A DNA stretch of 64,000 bases, from NCBI RefSeq assembly GCF_003173715.1, contig NZ_CP029550.1, positions 6,724,376 through 6,788,375 of the forward strand, given 5' to 3'. The DNA is from Methylobacterium durans. Its GTDB lineage: Bacteria; Pseudomonadota; Alphaproteobacteria; Rhizobiales; Beijerinckiaceae. Shown here piece after piece: positions 8,499 to 18,352 of this stretch. How positions within the stretch are numbered: the first letter of the stretch is position 1; every line of letters starts with the position of its first letter. The notes under the pieces were generated by a model. The model made no database searches and had not been told where the DNA came from. It saw nothing but the letters and a program-made list of their open reading frames with translations. The position numbers were made by a program, and so were the translations under genes.

Positions 8499-9005
8499 AT
8501 GGCAACCCTCGGCCTCCTCGTCGTCTTCCCGTTCTTCATGGCCTACGCCGCGGCCAACGACCTCCTGACCATGCTGATCCCGAACCGGATCTCGCTGGGG
8601 CTCGTGGCCGGGTTTGCCGTCGTGGCCGCCACCGGCATCCTGAGCTGGTCCGAACTCGGCATGCATGTGGGCGCCGGCCTCCTCGTCCTCTCCATCACCT
8701 TCACGCTCTTCGCGCTGGGCAAGATCGGCGGCGGCGACGCCAAGCTCGCGGCGGCGACCGCCCTCTGGCTCGGCTTCGACCAACTCGTCGATTACGCCCT
8801 CGTGGCGGCCCTCGCCGGAGGCGCCCTCACGCTCGGGCTCCTCTTCGCGCGCTCTCATCCCCTGCCCTACCCGGTCGCCCGGCTGCCCTTCGCGCTGCAT
8901 CTCCACGACGCCAAGACGGGCATCCCCTACGGCATCGCGCTCGCCTTCGCGGCGCTGATCGTCGTGCCGGACACGCTGCTCTGGGCCCGGGCCCTCGCCG
9001 GCTGA
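8499..9005 (+). CDS. cpaA: Prepilin peptidase CpaA (TadV)
   Basis: An integral-membrane aspartyl protease (A24 family, 168 residues) that matures the Flp pilin and TadE-type pseudopilins. The first catalytic Asp lies in AAANDLLTMLIPNRIS. The second is in the family signature KIGGGDAKLAAATALW (GGGD). About five hydrophobic helices span the protein, and the N-terminal methylase domain of PilD-type peptidases is absent, as expected for CpaA. The ATG at 8499 is preferred over an upstream in-frame ATG because it starts the first membrane helix directly and has AAGG before it. It lies between flp and cpaB. Confidence 0.95.
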   Translation: MATLGLLVVFPFFMAYAAANDLLTMLIPNRISLGLVAGFAVVAATGILSWSELGMHVGAGLLVLSITFTLFALGKIGGGDAKLAAATALWLGFDQLVDYALVAALAGGALTLGLLFARSHPLPYPVARLPFALHLHDAKTGIPYGIALAFAALIVVPDTLLWARALAG

Positions 9006-9142
9006 CACCAGGACGCCTGTGCCGATTCCAGCCTGTGCAGGCGAACGATCGGTCACGTCTCCTTAACCGTAATTTGACGATTTCGGGTCCAGTCTCTCGG
9101 GACAGACGGTGATCGTGCCGTCGCCTCGGTTCCGGCCCGACG

Positions 9143-9943
9143 ATGAAACCAGCCCGTCTCGCCGTCCTCGCCATCGCCCTCGTTGCGGGCGGCGGGGCCG
9201 CGTACCTGATGAGCGGAGACGAGCCGCCCCCGCCGCCCGTCGCCCAGGCCGAGCCGACCCCTCCGCCGGTGCCCGTCGCCGAGGTGCTGGTCGCGGCGGT
9301 CGAGCTGCCGCTGGGCCAGACGCTCCAGGCCGCCGATCTGCGCTGGCAGAAATGGCCCCAGGACGCGGTCGCCGCCGGCTACATCACGCGCAGCGCCTCG
9401 CCGAAGGGCATCGAGGAAACCGCCGGCTCGGTCCTGCGAGGCGGCTTCCTGCCCGGCGAGCCGATCCGCCAGCAGAAGCTCGCCAAGGCCGGCAGCGGTT
9501 TCATGTCCTCGATCCTGCCCGCGGGCATGCGGGCGGTGGCGATCGTCACCGATACCCGCGGCTCGAACTCGGCCGGGGGCTTCATCCTGCCCAACGACCA
9601 TGTGGACGTGATTCGAACTTTCCGGGACGAGGAGGCCTCGCGCGCCGGCGGCGGCGAGGTGCAGCGCTCCGAGATCATCCTGCAGGACGTGCGGGTGCTG
9701 GCGGTGGGCCAGCTCATCCAGGAGAAGAACGGCGCCAACGTCGTCACGGGCGAGACCGCGACCCTCGCGCTGACGCCCGCCCAGGCCGAGACCATCACCC
9801 TCGCCCAGAAGGTCGGCGCCCTGTCGCTCGCCCTGCGCAGCCTCGTGGATTCCGGGCGCGGCCCCGAGACCGAGGCGAAACCTCAGGCGGATGCCGGGCT
9901 CACCGTCGTGCGCTTCGGCATCTCCCGGCAGCAGAGCCGGTGA
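9143..9943 (+). CDS. cpaB: Flp pilus assembly protein CpaB (RcpC)
   Basis: This protein of 266 residues begins with an uncleaved or cleaved membrane anchor (MKPARLAVLAIALVAGGG). A proline-rich stretch and an SAF domain (PVAEVLVAAVELPLGQTL) come next, as in CpaB/RcpC proteins, which sit in the periplasm and support secretin function, possibly by binding peptidoglycan. The C-terminal domain contains VRVLAVGQLIQE and LTPAQAETITLAQ, both typical of the family. Its stop codon overlaps the cpaC ATG as TGATG, so translation is coupled. Confidence 0.95.
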   Translation: MKPARLAVLAIALVAGGGAAYLMSGDEPPPPPVAQAEPTPPPVPVAEVLVAAVELPLGQTLQAADLRWQKWPQDAVAAGYITRSASPKGIEETAGSVLRGGFLPGEPIRQQKLAKAGSGFMSSILPAGMRAVAIVTDTRGSNSAGGFILPNDHVDVIRTFRDEEASRAGGGEVQRSEIILQDVRVLAVGQLIQEKNGANVVTGETATLALTPAQAETITLAQKVGALSLALRSLVDSGRGPETEAKPQADAGLTVVRFGISRQQSR

Positions 9944-11462
9944 TGACGATGTGGCGTTCTGGCCGAACGAAGGCTCTCGCGATGACACCGACCCGTGGCC
10001 TCCGGACGGCCCTCGTTCTCCTCGGCCTTCTGGCCGCCTCCGGCGCGAGCGCGCAGGGCCGATCCGAACCCGGCCTCGGCGCCGCGCCGATCCTCACGGT
10101 GGGAGCCGCCGAGGCCTCGGCCTCCCGCAAGCTCGAGTTGACGGCCGGCCGCTCCGTGATCGTCGACCTGCCGCGCGACGCCAAGGAAGTGTTTGTGGCC
10201 AATCCCAAGGTCGCCAACGCGGTCGTGCGCTCGACCCGAAAGGTCTTCGTCATCGGCATGGAGAACGGCACCACGTCGATCTTCATCCTCGACGGGACGG
10301 GAGGGCAGATCGCCGCCCTCGACGTCACGGTGGCGCGCGACCTCAACCTCAGCATCCTGCGCCAGACGCTCAACCAGAGCATCCCGGGCGGCCGTTTCGA
10401 CATCCGCTCGAACGGCGATTCAGTGCTGCTCTCGGGCACGGTGGGCTCGGCCGCCGAGGCGGCGCAGGCGATCGACATCGCCAACGCCTTCGTGGGCGTC
10501 GCCGGCACCGGGGCTGGCACGAGCCGCGGCACCGTCATCAACAATCTGACGATCCGCAACAAGGATCAGGTGATGCTGCGCGTCACCGTGGTCGAGGTGG
10601 CTCGCACCGTGCTCAAGCAGTTCGGCATCAACCTCAACGGCTCGTGGTCGAACCTCAACCTCGTCAACGCGACGCCGCTCTCCCTCTCGGGCGGCCAGTT
10701 TCCCTCGGGCAACCTCGCCTCGGCGACCATCAACGGCAGCGGCGGCGCGAGCCTCACGGCGACGTTGCGCGCTTTCGAGCAGGCGGGCGTGTCCCGGGTT
10801 CTCGCCGAGCCGACGCTGACCGCGATCTCGGGCGAGGCGGCCAAGTTCACGGCGGGCGGCGAGATCCCGGTGCCGTCGAGCCAGAGCTGCACGCCGAGCA
10901 CGATCGTGGGGGGCAGCCCACCTGCGTCGTCGGCATCGCGTTCAAGAAGTACGGCGTCAGCCTCAACTTCACGCCGGTGGTGCTGGCCGAGAACCGCATC
11001 TCGATCCGCGTCGGGACCGAGGTCAGCGAGATCGACCCGCAGAACTCCTACACCTTCACGAGCGGCAACTCCACGACGGCCGTCCCCGGCCTCACCGTGC
11101 GCAACTCGGAGACGACAGTGGAACTCGCCTCCGGCGCCACCATGATGACCGCCGGCCTGATCCAGCAGAAGAACAAGGCGGCGATCAGCGGCCTGCCCGG
11201 CCTCATCAACCTGCCGATCCTCGGCGCCCTGTTCCGCTCCCGCGATTACCAGCGCCAGGAGACGGAGCTGATGATCATGGTCACCCCCTACATCGCCAAG
11301 GCGATGGAGCCGCGCCAGACGACGCGTCCCGACGACGGCTTCGTCGACGCGCAGGACGGGCAGGCGGTCCTCCTCGGCCGGATCAACCGGCTCTACGGCG
11401 TCGCCGGCGCCGCGCCGCTCGGGTCCGCCTATCGCGGCCGCGTCGGCTTCATCACCGACTGA
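9943..11462 (+). pseudogene. cpaC: Outer-membrane secretin CpaC (RcpA), frameshifted as read
   Basis: The secretin forms the outer-membrane pore for the Tad pilus. A signal peptide (TALVLLGLLAASGASA) is followed by the N-domain (VANPKVANAVV), a BON-like segment and the secretin core (RVLAEPTLTAISGE, then LPGLINLPILGALF). The frame breaks in a run of six Gs near 10909-10914: upstream it reads to STIVGG, and the rest (CVVGIAFKKYGVSLNF) continues in the frame expected after a one-base deletion. Adding one G restores a full-length protein of about 505 residues. The start is at 9943 overlapping cpaB, or possibly the ATG at 9982. A sequencing deletion is most likely; slippage-based phase variation is the biological alternative. 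Confidence 0.93.
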
Positions 11463-11515
11463 CCGCCCGCCTTCCGGAAAGCTCGCGGCTCACGACCACA
11501 GGACTCGCGCGAACG

Positions 11516-12253
11516 ATGACGCTGCCCGCCCTCCCCCGCACGCCGCTCGCCCTCGCCGCGGTGACGGTGCTCGCCGCCCTGCTCGGCGCCTGCCGCGCCG
11601 AACGCGTGGCCACGACCGGCTCTCTCGCGCCGGTCGATTACCGGGCGCGCCACCCGATCGCCCTGACCGACGGGACCCGCAGCCTCGACGTCTTCCCGAC
11701 CGGGATGGGCCATCTCGATCCGCGCCAGTCGGCCGATGTCGATGCCTTCCTGCTCGAGTTCCGGCGCTACGGGCGGGGCCGCCTCGTCGTCGATGTGCCG
11801 CGCGGCGTCTCGCCCGCCGCCGGGGCGTCGGTCGAGCGGACGGTCGCGTCGATCCGGCGTCTCGGTGCCGAGGGCGGCGTCCCGCCGGAGGCCGTCGTGA
11901 TGACCGGCTACGCGGTCGCTGCCCCGCGTCTCGCCGCGCCGATCCGCCTCAGCTTCCAGCGGATGGAGGCCAAGGTGACGAGCCAGTGCGGGCTCTGGCC
12001 GCGCGACCTCGGGGTGAGCGACCCCGCCTACAGCCTCAGCAACGAGCCGAGCTGGAATCTCGGCTGCGCGACGCAATCGAACGTCGCCTCGCAGGTGGCC
12101 GACCCGGTCGACCTCGTGCGTGGGCGGACTGAGGGCCGCATCGACACGGTGCGCCGCGTCAAAGGCATCACCGACCTGCGCGACGGCAAGGATCCGTCAA
12201 CCACATGGCGGCAGGATGGGCAGGCCAGCGTGAAGACGCAGCTCGGCAACTGA
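11516..12253 (+). CDS. cpaD: Pilus assembly lipoprotein CpaD
   Basis: A lipoprotein of 245 residues with signal peptide and lipobox (TVLAALLGAC). The body fits the CpaD family: DYRARHPIAL, a central domain, and near the C-terminus SLSNEPSWNLGCATQSNVA and VADPVDLVRGR, where the conserved cysteines and the N-A-V/Q-N pattern lie. CpaD is needed for secretin placement in the outer membrane. The gene lies 53 bases after cpaC in the same operon. GVMTGY-like segments in the middle are ordinary for the family. Confidence 0.93.
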   Translation: MTLPALPRTPLALAAVTVLAALLGACRAERVATTGSLAPVDYRARHPIALTDGTRSLDVFPTGMGHLDPRQSADVDAFLLEFRRYGRGRLVVDVPRGVSPAAGASVERTVASIRRLGAEGGVPPEAVVMTGYAVAAPRLAAPIRLSFQRMEAKVTSQCGLWPRDLGVSDPAYSLSNEPSWNLGCATQSNVASQVADPVDLVRGRTEGRIDTVRRVKGITDLRDGKDPSTTWRQDGQASVKTQLGN

Positions 12254-12410
12254 GTGCTCCTCGCAGCGCTTCCGGCACGCGGGAGCGCCCCCTCCTCCGG
12301 CCGCGGCGTGGCGGGGGGCGCGGGGGACACTGAGCCCGCCGCGCGGGACGGCGCGAGCGCCGGCCTCGACAGAACTGATCGCAACAGGAATCCGGAGCCG
12401 GAACCCCGCC

Positions 12411-13667
12411 ATGTCGGACCATGCCGAGACGCCAGAGCGCATCATCGCCCCGGTGCCGCGGATCACGATCCAGGCCTTCTGCGAGACGGCCGAGACCGCC
12501 GCGCTCATCGAGAGCGTCGGTGGTGATCGGCGCATGCAGAAGGCCCATGTGAAGGTCCAGATGGGCGGCGGGCCGGCCGCGGTCGAGGCGTACCGTCAGG
12601 CGCCGACCCCGAACGTGATCCTCATCGAGACGCAAGGCTCCAAGTCGAAGCCGCTGGAATGCCTCGACGCCCTCGCCGAGGTCTGCGACCCGGGTACGAA
12701 GGTCCTCGTCGTCGGTCACGTGAACGACGTGCTGCTCTACCGCCAGTTCATCCAGCGCGGCGTCAGCGACTACCTGATGGCGCCGGTCGATCCGCTCTCG
12801 CTGATCGCCGCGGTGTCGGACCTGTTCACGGCGCCGGGCGTCAAGCCGGTCGGGCGCACCATCGCGGTCTTCGGCGCCAAGGGCGGCATCGGCGCCTCCA
12901 CGGTGGCGCACAACCTCGCGTGGTCGATCGCCCGCGGCCAGGGCACGCAGACCGTCATCGCCGATCTCGACATCGCCCACGGCACCGCGAGCCTCAACTT
13001 CAACCAGGATCCGCCCCAGGGCATCGCCGAGGCCGTCTTCGCGCCCGAGCGCCTGGATGCGGCCCTCGTCGAACGCCTCCTCTCGAAGTGCAGCGACAAC
13101 CTCTCCCTGCTCTCCGCGCCCGCGAGCCTCGACAGGACGATCGACCTCGCCGAGACCGCCTTCGACGGGCTGATCGATCACCTGCGCGCCGCCGTGCCCT
13201 GCATCGTCCTCGACGTGCCCCATCTCTGGTCCGCATGGTCGCGCCGGATGCTCGTGGCGGCCGACGAGATCCTGATCGTGGCCGGACCCGACCTCGCCTC
13301 GTTGCGCAATGCCAAGAACCTCGTCGCGAGCCTTCAGCACGGCCGGCCGAACGACCGCCCTCCCCGCATCGTGCTCAACGGCGTCGGCATGCCGAAGCGG
13401 CCGGAGATCGGCGCACCGGAATTCGCCAAGGCCCTCGAGACGGCGCTCTTCGCGAGCATCCCGTTCGAGCCGGCCCTGTTCGGCGCGGCCGCCAACAACG
13501 GCCAGATGATCGCCGAGGTGCAGCCGGGCTCGAAGGCCGCCGAGATCTTCGCCGATCTCTCCGCTTCCATCCTCGGCCGGCCCGAGGTGCGTCGCGGGCG
13601 GCCCAACCTGTTCGAGCCCCTGCTCGTGCCGATCCGTGCCAAGCTCGCGCGCCGGAAGGCGTCCTGA
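12411..13667 (+). CDS. cpaE: CpaE (TadZ), MinD-like polar localisation ATPase
   Basis: A protein of 418 residues with two parts. Residues about 20-130 form a receiver-like domain (NVILIETQG, KVLVVGHVNDVLL, DYLMAPVDPLSLI) without a normal phosphorylation pocket. From about 150 a ParA/MinD ATPase follows, with a deviant Walker A motif (FGAKGGIGASTVAHNLAW) and the switch segment VIADLDIAHGTASLNF. CpaE/TadZ proteins place the pilus machine at a cell pole. It sits in the standard position between cpaD and cpaF, 158 bases after cpaD. Confidence 0.94.
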   Translation: MSDHAETPERIIAPVPRITIQAFCETAETAALIESVGGDRRMQKAHVKVQMGGGPAAVEAYRQAPTPNVILIETQGSKSKPLECLDALAEVCDPGTKVLVVGHVNDVLLYRQFIQRGVSDYLMAPVDPLSLIAAVSDLFTAPGVKPVGRTIAVFGAKGGIGASTVAHNLAWSIARGQGTQTVIADLDIAHGTASLNFNQDPPQGIAEAVFAPERLDAALVERLLSKCSDNLSLLSAPASLDRTIDLAETAFDGLIDHLRAAVPCIVLDVPHLWSAWSRRMLVAADEILIVAGPDLASLRNAKNLVASLQHGRPNDRPPRIVLNGVGMPKRPEIGAPEFAKALETALFASIPFEPALFGAAANNGQMIAEVQPGSKAAEIFADLSASILGRPEVRRGRPNLFEPLLVPIRAKLARRKAS

Positions 13668-13717
13668 GGGCCGCCCCATGAGCCGGAACGCCTCCAGCGC
13701 AGACGGGAACGTGTCCC

Positions 13718-15151
13718 ATGTTCGGTAGACGGCACAGCGCCGCTGCTGCGCCGGCCGCCGCGCTGCCGCAGACCAAGGTGGCCCCGCTCCAGGTCTCGGA
13801 GCCCGCAGCGCCGCGCCGGGCCGATCCGCCACCGCCGCCGCCCGCCGAGACGACGCGCTCCGAGGATTATTACCGCACGAAGAGCATGATCTTCGGCGCG
13901 CTGATCGAGGCGATCGACCTCGCTCAGCTCGCCCGCCTCGACACGGAGACGGCCCGCGAGGAGATCCGCGACATCGTCTCGGAGATCATCGGGCTCAAGA
14001 ACATCGTCCTGTCGATCGCCGAGCAGGAGGAACTGCTCGACGACATCTGCAACGACGTCCTCGGTTACGGGCCGCTGGAGCCGCTGCTCGCCCGCGACGA
14101 CATCGCCGACATCATGGTCAACGGCGCGAACCGGACCTTCATCGAGGTCAGCGGCAAGATCCAGCAGACGAACGTCCGCTTCCGCGACAACCAGCAACTG
14201 ATGAACATCTGCCAGCGCATCGTGAGCCAGGTCGGCCGGCGCGTGGACGAGGCCTCCCCCATCTGCGACGCGCGCCTGCCCGACGGCTCGCGCGTCAACG
14301 TGATCGCCCCCCCGCTCTCGATCGACGGGCCGGCGCTCACGATCCGCAAGTTCAAGAAGGACAAGCTCACCCTCGACCAGCTCGTGCGCTTCGGTGCGAT
14401 CTCGCCCGAAGGTGCCCAGATCCTGAAGATCATCGGCAAGGTCCGCTGCAACATCGTGATCTCGGGCGGCACCGGCTCCGGCAAGACGACGCTGCTGAAC
14501 TGCCTCACCGCCTTCATCGAGCACGACGAGCGCGTGATCACCTGCGAGGACGCGGCGGAGCTGCAATTGCAGCAGCCCCATGTCGTGCGCCTGGAGACGC
14601 GGCCCGCGAACATGGAGGGCCAGGGCCAGATCACGATGCGCGACCTCGTCAAGAATTGCCTGCGCATGCGGCCGGAGCGGATCATCGTCGGCGAGGTGCG
14701 CGGACCGGAGGCGTTCGACCTCCTCCAGGCCATGAACACGGGTCATGACGGCTCGATGGGGACGCTGCACGCCAACTCCCCGCGCGAGTGCCTCTCGCGC
14801 ATCGAGTCGATGATCACGATGGGCGGATTCACGCTGCCCTCGCGAACGTTGCGCGAGATGATCTGCGGCTCGGTCGACATCATCGTCCAGGCCACCCGCC
14901 TGCGCGACGGTTCCCGTCGCATCACCCACATCACCGAGGTGCTCGGGATGGAAGGCGAGGTCATCACGACGCAGGACCTCTTCCTCTATGAGATCCTCGG
15001 CGAGGACGCGAACGGCAAGCTGATCGGGCGGCACCGCTCGACCGGGGTCGGCCGTCCGAAATTCTGGGATCGGGCCCGCTATTACGGCGAGGAGCGCGCT
15101 CTGGCGGCCGCTCTCGACGCCGCGGCGGAGCAGGCCGGACCCGCGACCTGA
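13718..15151 (+). CDS. cpaF: Pilus secretion ATPase CpaF (TadA)
   Basis: This hexameric traffic ATPase of 477 residues powers extension, and in Tad systems also retraction, of the Flp pilus. It has the VirB11/CpaF layout: an N-terminal domain up to about 230 (EQEELLDDICNDVLGYGPLE), Walker A GGTGSGKTTLLN near 250, the Asp box, Walker B IIVGEVRGPEAFDLL near 325, and the His box GSMGTLHANSPRECLSRIE. The C-terminal part ends with an alanine-rich tail. Its TGA overlaps the tadB ATG by one base, which argues for tight co-translation of motor and platform. Confidence 0.97.
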   Translation: MFGRRHSAAAAPAAALPQTKVAPLQVSEPAAPRRADPPPPPPAETTRSEDYYRTKSMIFGALIEAIDLAQLARLDTETAREEIRDIVSEIIGLKNIVLSIAEQEELLDDICNDVLGYGPLEPLLARDDIADIMVNGANRTFIEVSGKIQQTNVRFRDNQQLMNICQRIVSQVGRRVDEASPICDARLPDGSRVNVIAPPLSIDGPALTIRKFKKDKLTLDQLVRFGAISPEGAQILKIIGKVRCNIVISGGTGSGKTTLLNCLTAFIEHDERVITCEDAAELQLQQPHVVRLETRPANMEGQGQITMRDLVKNCLRMRPERIIVGEVRGPEAFDLLQAMNTGHDGSMGTLHANSPRECLSRIESMITMGGFTLPSRTLREMICGSVDIIVQATRLRDGSRRITHITEVLGMEGEVITTQDLFLYEILGEDANGKLIGRHRSTGVGRPKFWDRARYYGEERALAAALDAAAEQAGPAT

Positions 15152-16122
15152 TGAGTGCCGTCAATCTTCCGGTCGCCGCCGGACTCGCCGCGCTCGCTGC
15201 GGGCGCCGTCGCCTACGCGGTCATCCTGCCGTTGTTCAGCACCGAGCGCCGGGCCGCTCAGCGCCTGAAGGCGGTCAGCGCCTCGGTCTCGGCCTCGGCG
15301 TCCCGAGGCGTTGCCGTCAACCGCCGCGAGCAGGTCGCCAAGACCCTCAACGACATCGAGGCAAAGAGCCGCGGCACCAAGGTGACGCTCGAGTTGAAGA
15401 TCGCCCGGGCGGGCCTGACCTGGTCCAAGCGGACATATTACCTGGTCTCGGCGTTGCTGGGCCTCGTCCTCGGCTTCGCGCTCCTGACGATGACCGAGAA
15501 CCCGATCGCAGGCCTCGGCGCCGCGTTCGCGGGCGGCATCGGGCTGCCACTCTGGCTCCTCAAGTACCTGCGCAAACGGCGCATCAACAAATTCATCCTG
15601 GAGCTGCCCAACGCCGTCGACGTGGTGGTGCGCGGCATCAAGACCGGCATCCCGGTCAATGACTGTTTCCGCATCGTCTCGCGAGAATCCGAGGAGCCGG
15701 TGCGCGGAGAGTTCAAGCAGATCATCGAGGCGCAGACGATGGGCCTCTCGCTCAGTGAATCGGTATCGCGGCTCTTCGACCGCGTGCCGGTTCCCGAGGT
15801 GAACTTCTTCGCCATCGTGATCAACATCCAGCAGCAATCGGGCGGCAACCTCTCGGAGGCCCTGACCAACCTGTCGCGGGTGCTGCGCGAGCGCCGCAAG
15901 ATGGCGGCGAAGGTTCAGGCCATGAGCACCGAGGCGAAGGCGTCCGGCGGCATCATCGCCTGCCTGCCGTTCCTCGTCGCCGGCATCACCTACATCACGA
16001 GCCCCGACTACATCTCGCTCCTCTGGACGACGGATATCGGCAAGATGGCGCTCGGCGGCTGCGCCCTGTGGATGTCGATGGGCGTCTTCACCATGAAGAA
16101 GATGATCCACTTCGACTTCTGA
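15151..16122 (+). CDS. tadB: Tad inner-membrane platform protein TadB
   Basis: A protein of 323 residues with a T2SF (GspF/PilC-type) domain in the middle (about 150-270: FILELPNAVDVVVRGIKTG and QQSGGNLSEALTNLSRVLRE). Membrane helices lie near 5-28, 92-112, 118-138, 266-285 and at the C-terminus. TadB and TadC form the cytoplasmic-membrane platform through which CpaF assembles the pilus. The ATG overlaps the cpaF stop. Order, length and domain all fit TadB. Confidence 0.95.
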   Translation: MSAVNLPVAAGLAALAAGAVAYAVILPLFSTERRAAQRLKAVSASVSASASRGVAVNRREQVAKTLNDIEAKSRGTKVTLELKIARAGLTWSKRTYYLVSALLGLVLGFALLTMTENPIAGLGAAFAGGIGLPLWLLKYLRKRRINKFILELPNAVDVVVRGIKTGIPVNDCFRIVSRESEEPVRGEFKQIIEAQTMGLSLSESVSRLFDRVPVPEVNFFAIVINIQQQSGGNLSEALTNLSRVLRERRKMAAKVQAMSTEAKASGGIIACLPFLVAGITYITSPDYISLLWTTDIGKMALGGCALWMSMGVFTMKKMIHFDF

Positions 16123-16181
16123 CGTCAGCCGGTGCGCGCCTCGGCGCCGAGGAAAACGAGGCCGCGGGGAAAGGGCCGGAC

Positions 16182-17144
16182 ATGGTCGAGAACATCGTCG
16201 GCAAGCTGACGGATCCCCGCTTCATCGGGGTGGCCCTCACCGGCGTCGCGGTGGCCGCCACCGCCTTCGCCGTGCTCCAGCCGTTCCTGGAGCCGGACGT
16301 CCTGGCGAAGCGGATGAAACTCGTCAGCGACGAGCGCGAGCTGATGCGCAAGCGCGAGCGGGAGAGGCTCTCGACGAAGGCGACCCTGCGGGTCGAGCCC
16401 AAAGCCTACATGAAGCGGGTCGTTGAGCAGTTCGACCTGCATCGCTGGCTCGGCACGGAGAGCGCCAAGCGCAAGCTGATGATGGCCGGCTACCGCGGTG
16501 TCGGAGCCGAGACGGGCTTCCTGTTCTTCCGCCTCGTGACTCCGATCGCGCTGGGTCTCGGGACGGCCTTCTACCTGTTCGTTCTGGAAGTTCTCGACCA
16601 GCCTGTCCTCGTGCAACTCGGCATCGTCATCCTGGCCGCCCTTCTCGGCATGAAGGCGCCCGAACTCTACCTGATGAACAAGGCCAAGAAGCGCCAGGCG
16701 GAGATCCGTCTCGCCTGGCCCGACGCCCTCGACCTTACCCTGATCTGCGTGGAATCCGGCATGGCGGTCGAGAACGCCTTCCGGCGCGTCAGCACGGAGA
16801 TCGCGGCGCAATCGGTGGTGCTCGCCGAGGAACTCGCGCTGATGACGGCCGAGCTCTCCTACCTGCCGGACAGGCGCTCGGCTTACGAGAACCTCGCTGC
16901 CCGCGTCGGGATCGAGGCGGTGAAATCGATCTGCACCGCCCTGATCCAGGCCGAGCGCTACGGCACGCCGGTGGGTCAGGCGCTGCGCGTCCTCTCCCAG
17001 GAGAGCCGCGACCAGCGGATGAACGAGGCGGAGAAGAAGGCGGCCGCCCTTCCCCCGAAGCTCACCGTGCCGATGATCCTGTTCTTCCTGCCGGTGCTGT
17101 TCGTCGTGATCCTGACGCCGGCGCTGATCCAGGTGTTTCGCTGA
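16182..17144 (+). CDS. tadC: Tad inner-membrane platform protein TadC
   Basis: The second platform protein, of 320 residues, again has a T2SF domain (AWPDALDLTLICVESGMAVE and ERYGTPVGQALRVLSQESR) and four hydrophobic segments: near 10-30, a pair around 115-160, and the C-terminal PMILFFLPVLFVVILTPALI. The ATG at 16182 follows GGGGAAAGGG and begins MVENIVGKL; upstream in-frame codons look like noncoding DNA. It closes the plus-strand pilus operon. About 240 bases with no gene separate it from convergent tadD. Confidence 0.95.
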   Translation: MVENIVGKLTDPRFIGVALTGVAVAATAFAVLQPFLEPDVLAKRMKLVSDERELMRKRERERLSTKATLRVEPKAYMKRVVEQFDLHRWLGTESAKRKLMMAGYRGVGAETGFLFFRLVTPIALGLGTAFYLFVLEVLDQPVLVQLGIVILAALLGMKAPELYLMNKAKKRQAEIRLAWPDALDLTLICVESGMAVENAFRRVSTEIAAQSVVLAEELALMTAELSYLPDRRSAYENLAARVGIEAVKSICTALIQAERYGTPVGQALRVLSQESRDQRMNEAEKKAAALPPKLTVPMILFFLPVLFVVILTPALIQVFR

Positions 17145-17386
17145 GACGGTGACGCGGGGCCCCATGCAGCCGACGCCACACGCGCCGGCGCTCAAGGCGA
17201 GCTTTCTGACCGAGGGGATACGCGGTGTCCGGACGTGGGATGATGCCCGGCATCCGCTCGGGCCGGACCTCGATCCGTCACCCGGTCCTTCGCGCGAAGA
17301 GGAGGGAGCCCGCGCTCGACGTTCTCGGCGTCGGGGGGCCTCCGGAGCGCTGTCAGTCCGCCAGCCCGACGCGTCATGCGGCCGCT

Positions 17387-18247
17387 TCAGCCCCGCGTGG
17401 CGGGCTTGCGGGCGACCTGCGCCGCCTTCGCGCCGGGCGGCGCCACGAGGGTGCGCAGAGCCTGCGCATTGGACGCCGCCTCGTCCGGGGTGAGATCGCG
17501 GCGCATCGCGGCCTCCGCATCGGGGATGCGGCCTTTCAGGCCGAGCACGAGAGCGAGATTCTGACGCACGCGGGCGTCGGCTCCGGGCTGCTCGGCCGCG
17601 AGCCGGAGGGCCGTCTCAGCCCGATCGAGCTGACGCGAGAGCGCGTAGGAGAGCCCGAGATTCGACAGCACGGCCGGCTCGTTCGGGCGGATCTTCAGAG
17701 CGGCCTCGTAGAAGGATTGTGCCCGGGCATGGTCGCCGAGCTGGTCGGCGACGGAGCCCTGCGCGGAGAGGACCCGCCAATCGGGCTGGGCCGGCGTATG
17801 AGCGTTCTGCAGGACCTCGGCCGCCTCCTCGAAGCGCCCGACTTCGGCGAGTGTCTTGCCGTAGGCGGCCAGCACCGCGACGTTCTTCGGATTGCGCAGC
17901 GCCGCCTGCTGCAGGACCGCGACGGCCTGCGTGCGCTGACCGACGGCGCGCAGCGCCTGTGCATAGCGCATGGCGTTGCCGAGATCGTTGGGGCTCGAGG
18001 CGTAGGATTCGCCGAGCGCCTCGACCTCGCGGCGGGAGATCGTCCGCTCCGCCCGTGGGCTCGCGCCGAGGCCGAGGCTGGAGAGGCCCCCGCCGATGGA
18101 GCCTGTGGTCTCCGGCGATCTCGCCTGGCAGCCGGCTGCCAGGAGGCCGACGAGGATGGCTGCGGCGAGCGGCATCCGACGCGTCGGGCCCGCCGGCCCG
18201 CCCGTCACTGCCGAGACCTCTCCTGCAGTCGATCGCGCCGTGGTCAT
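17387..18247 (-). CDS. tadD: TPR-repeat lipoprotein TadD
   Basis: This protein of 286 residues has a lipobox (ILVGLLAAGC, Cys40) and then tandem tetratricopeptide repeats, for example AMRYAQALRAVGQRTQAVAV, AYGKTLAEVGRFEEAAEVL and NLGLSYALSRQLDRAETAL. TadD is an outer-membrane-associated pilotin-like TPR lipoprotein needed for Tad pilus assembly. It faces the rest of the pilus operon, so it has its own promoter in the 105-base gap before the peptidase gene. Translation could also start at Met25, which would give a normal-length lipoprotein signal peptide. Confidence 0.9.
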   Translation of the reverse strand: MTTARSTAGEVSAVTGGPAGPTRRMPLAAAILVGLLAAGCQARSPETTGSIGGGLSSLGLGASPRAERTISRREVEALGESYASSPNDLGNAMRYAQALRAVGQRTQAVAVLQQAALRNPKNVAVLAAYGKTLAEVGRFEEAAEVLQNAHTPAQPDWRVLSAQGSVADQLGDHARAQSFYEAALKIRPNEPAVLSNLGLSYALSRQLDRAETALRLAAEQPGADARVRQNLALVLGLKGRIPDAEAAMRRDLTPDEAASNAQALRTLVAPPGAKAAQVARKPATRG

Positions 18248-18352
18248 GCTACGCTCCGGACAGGCTGACGGCCGCGCTTCACGCGCCCGCCCTCCGGGTG
18301 ATAGACCGTTAACCCTAATCTCCGGTTAAGGCTTGGGCCGCATTCCCCGCGC

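Noticed and set aside
17145..17386. A small gene between tadC and tadD
   Set aside because: Open frames there have no ribosome binding site and give Arg/Pro/Gly-rich products without resemblance to pilus proteins.
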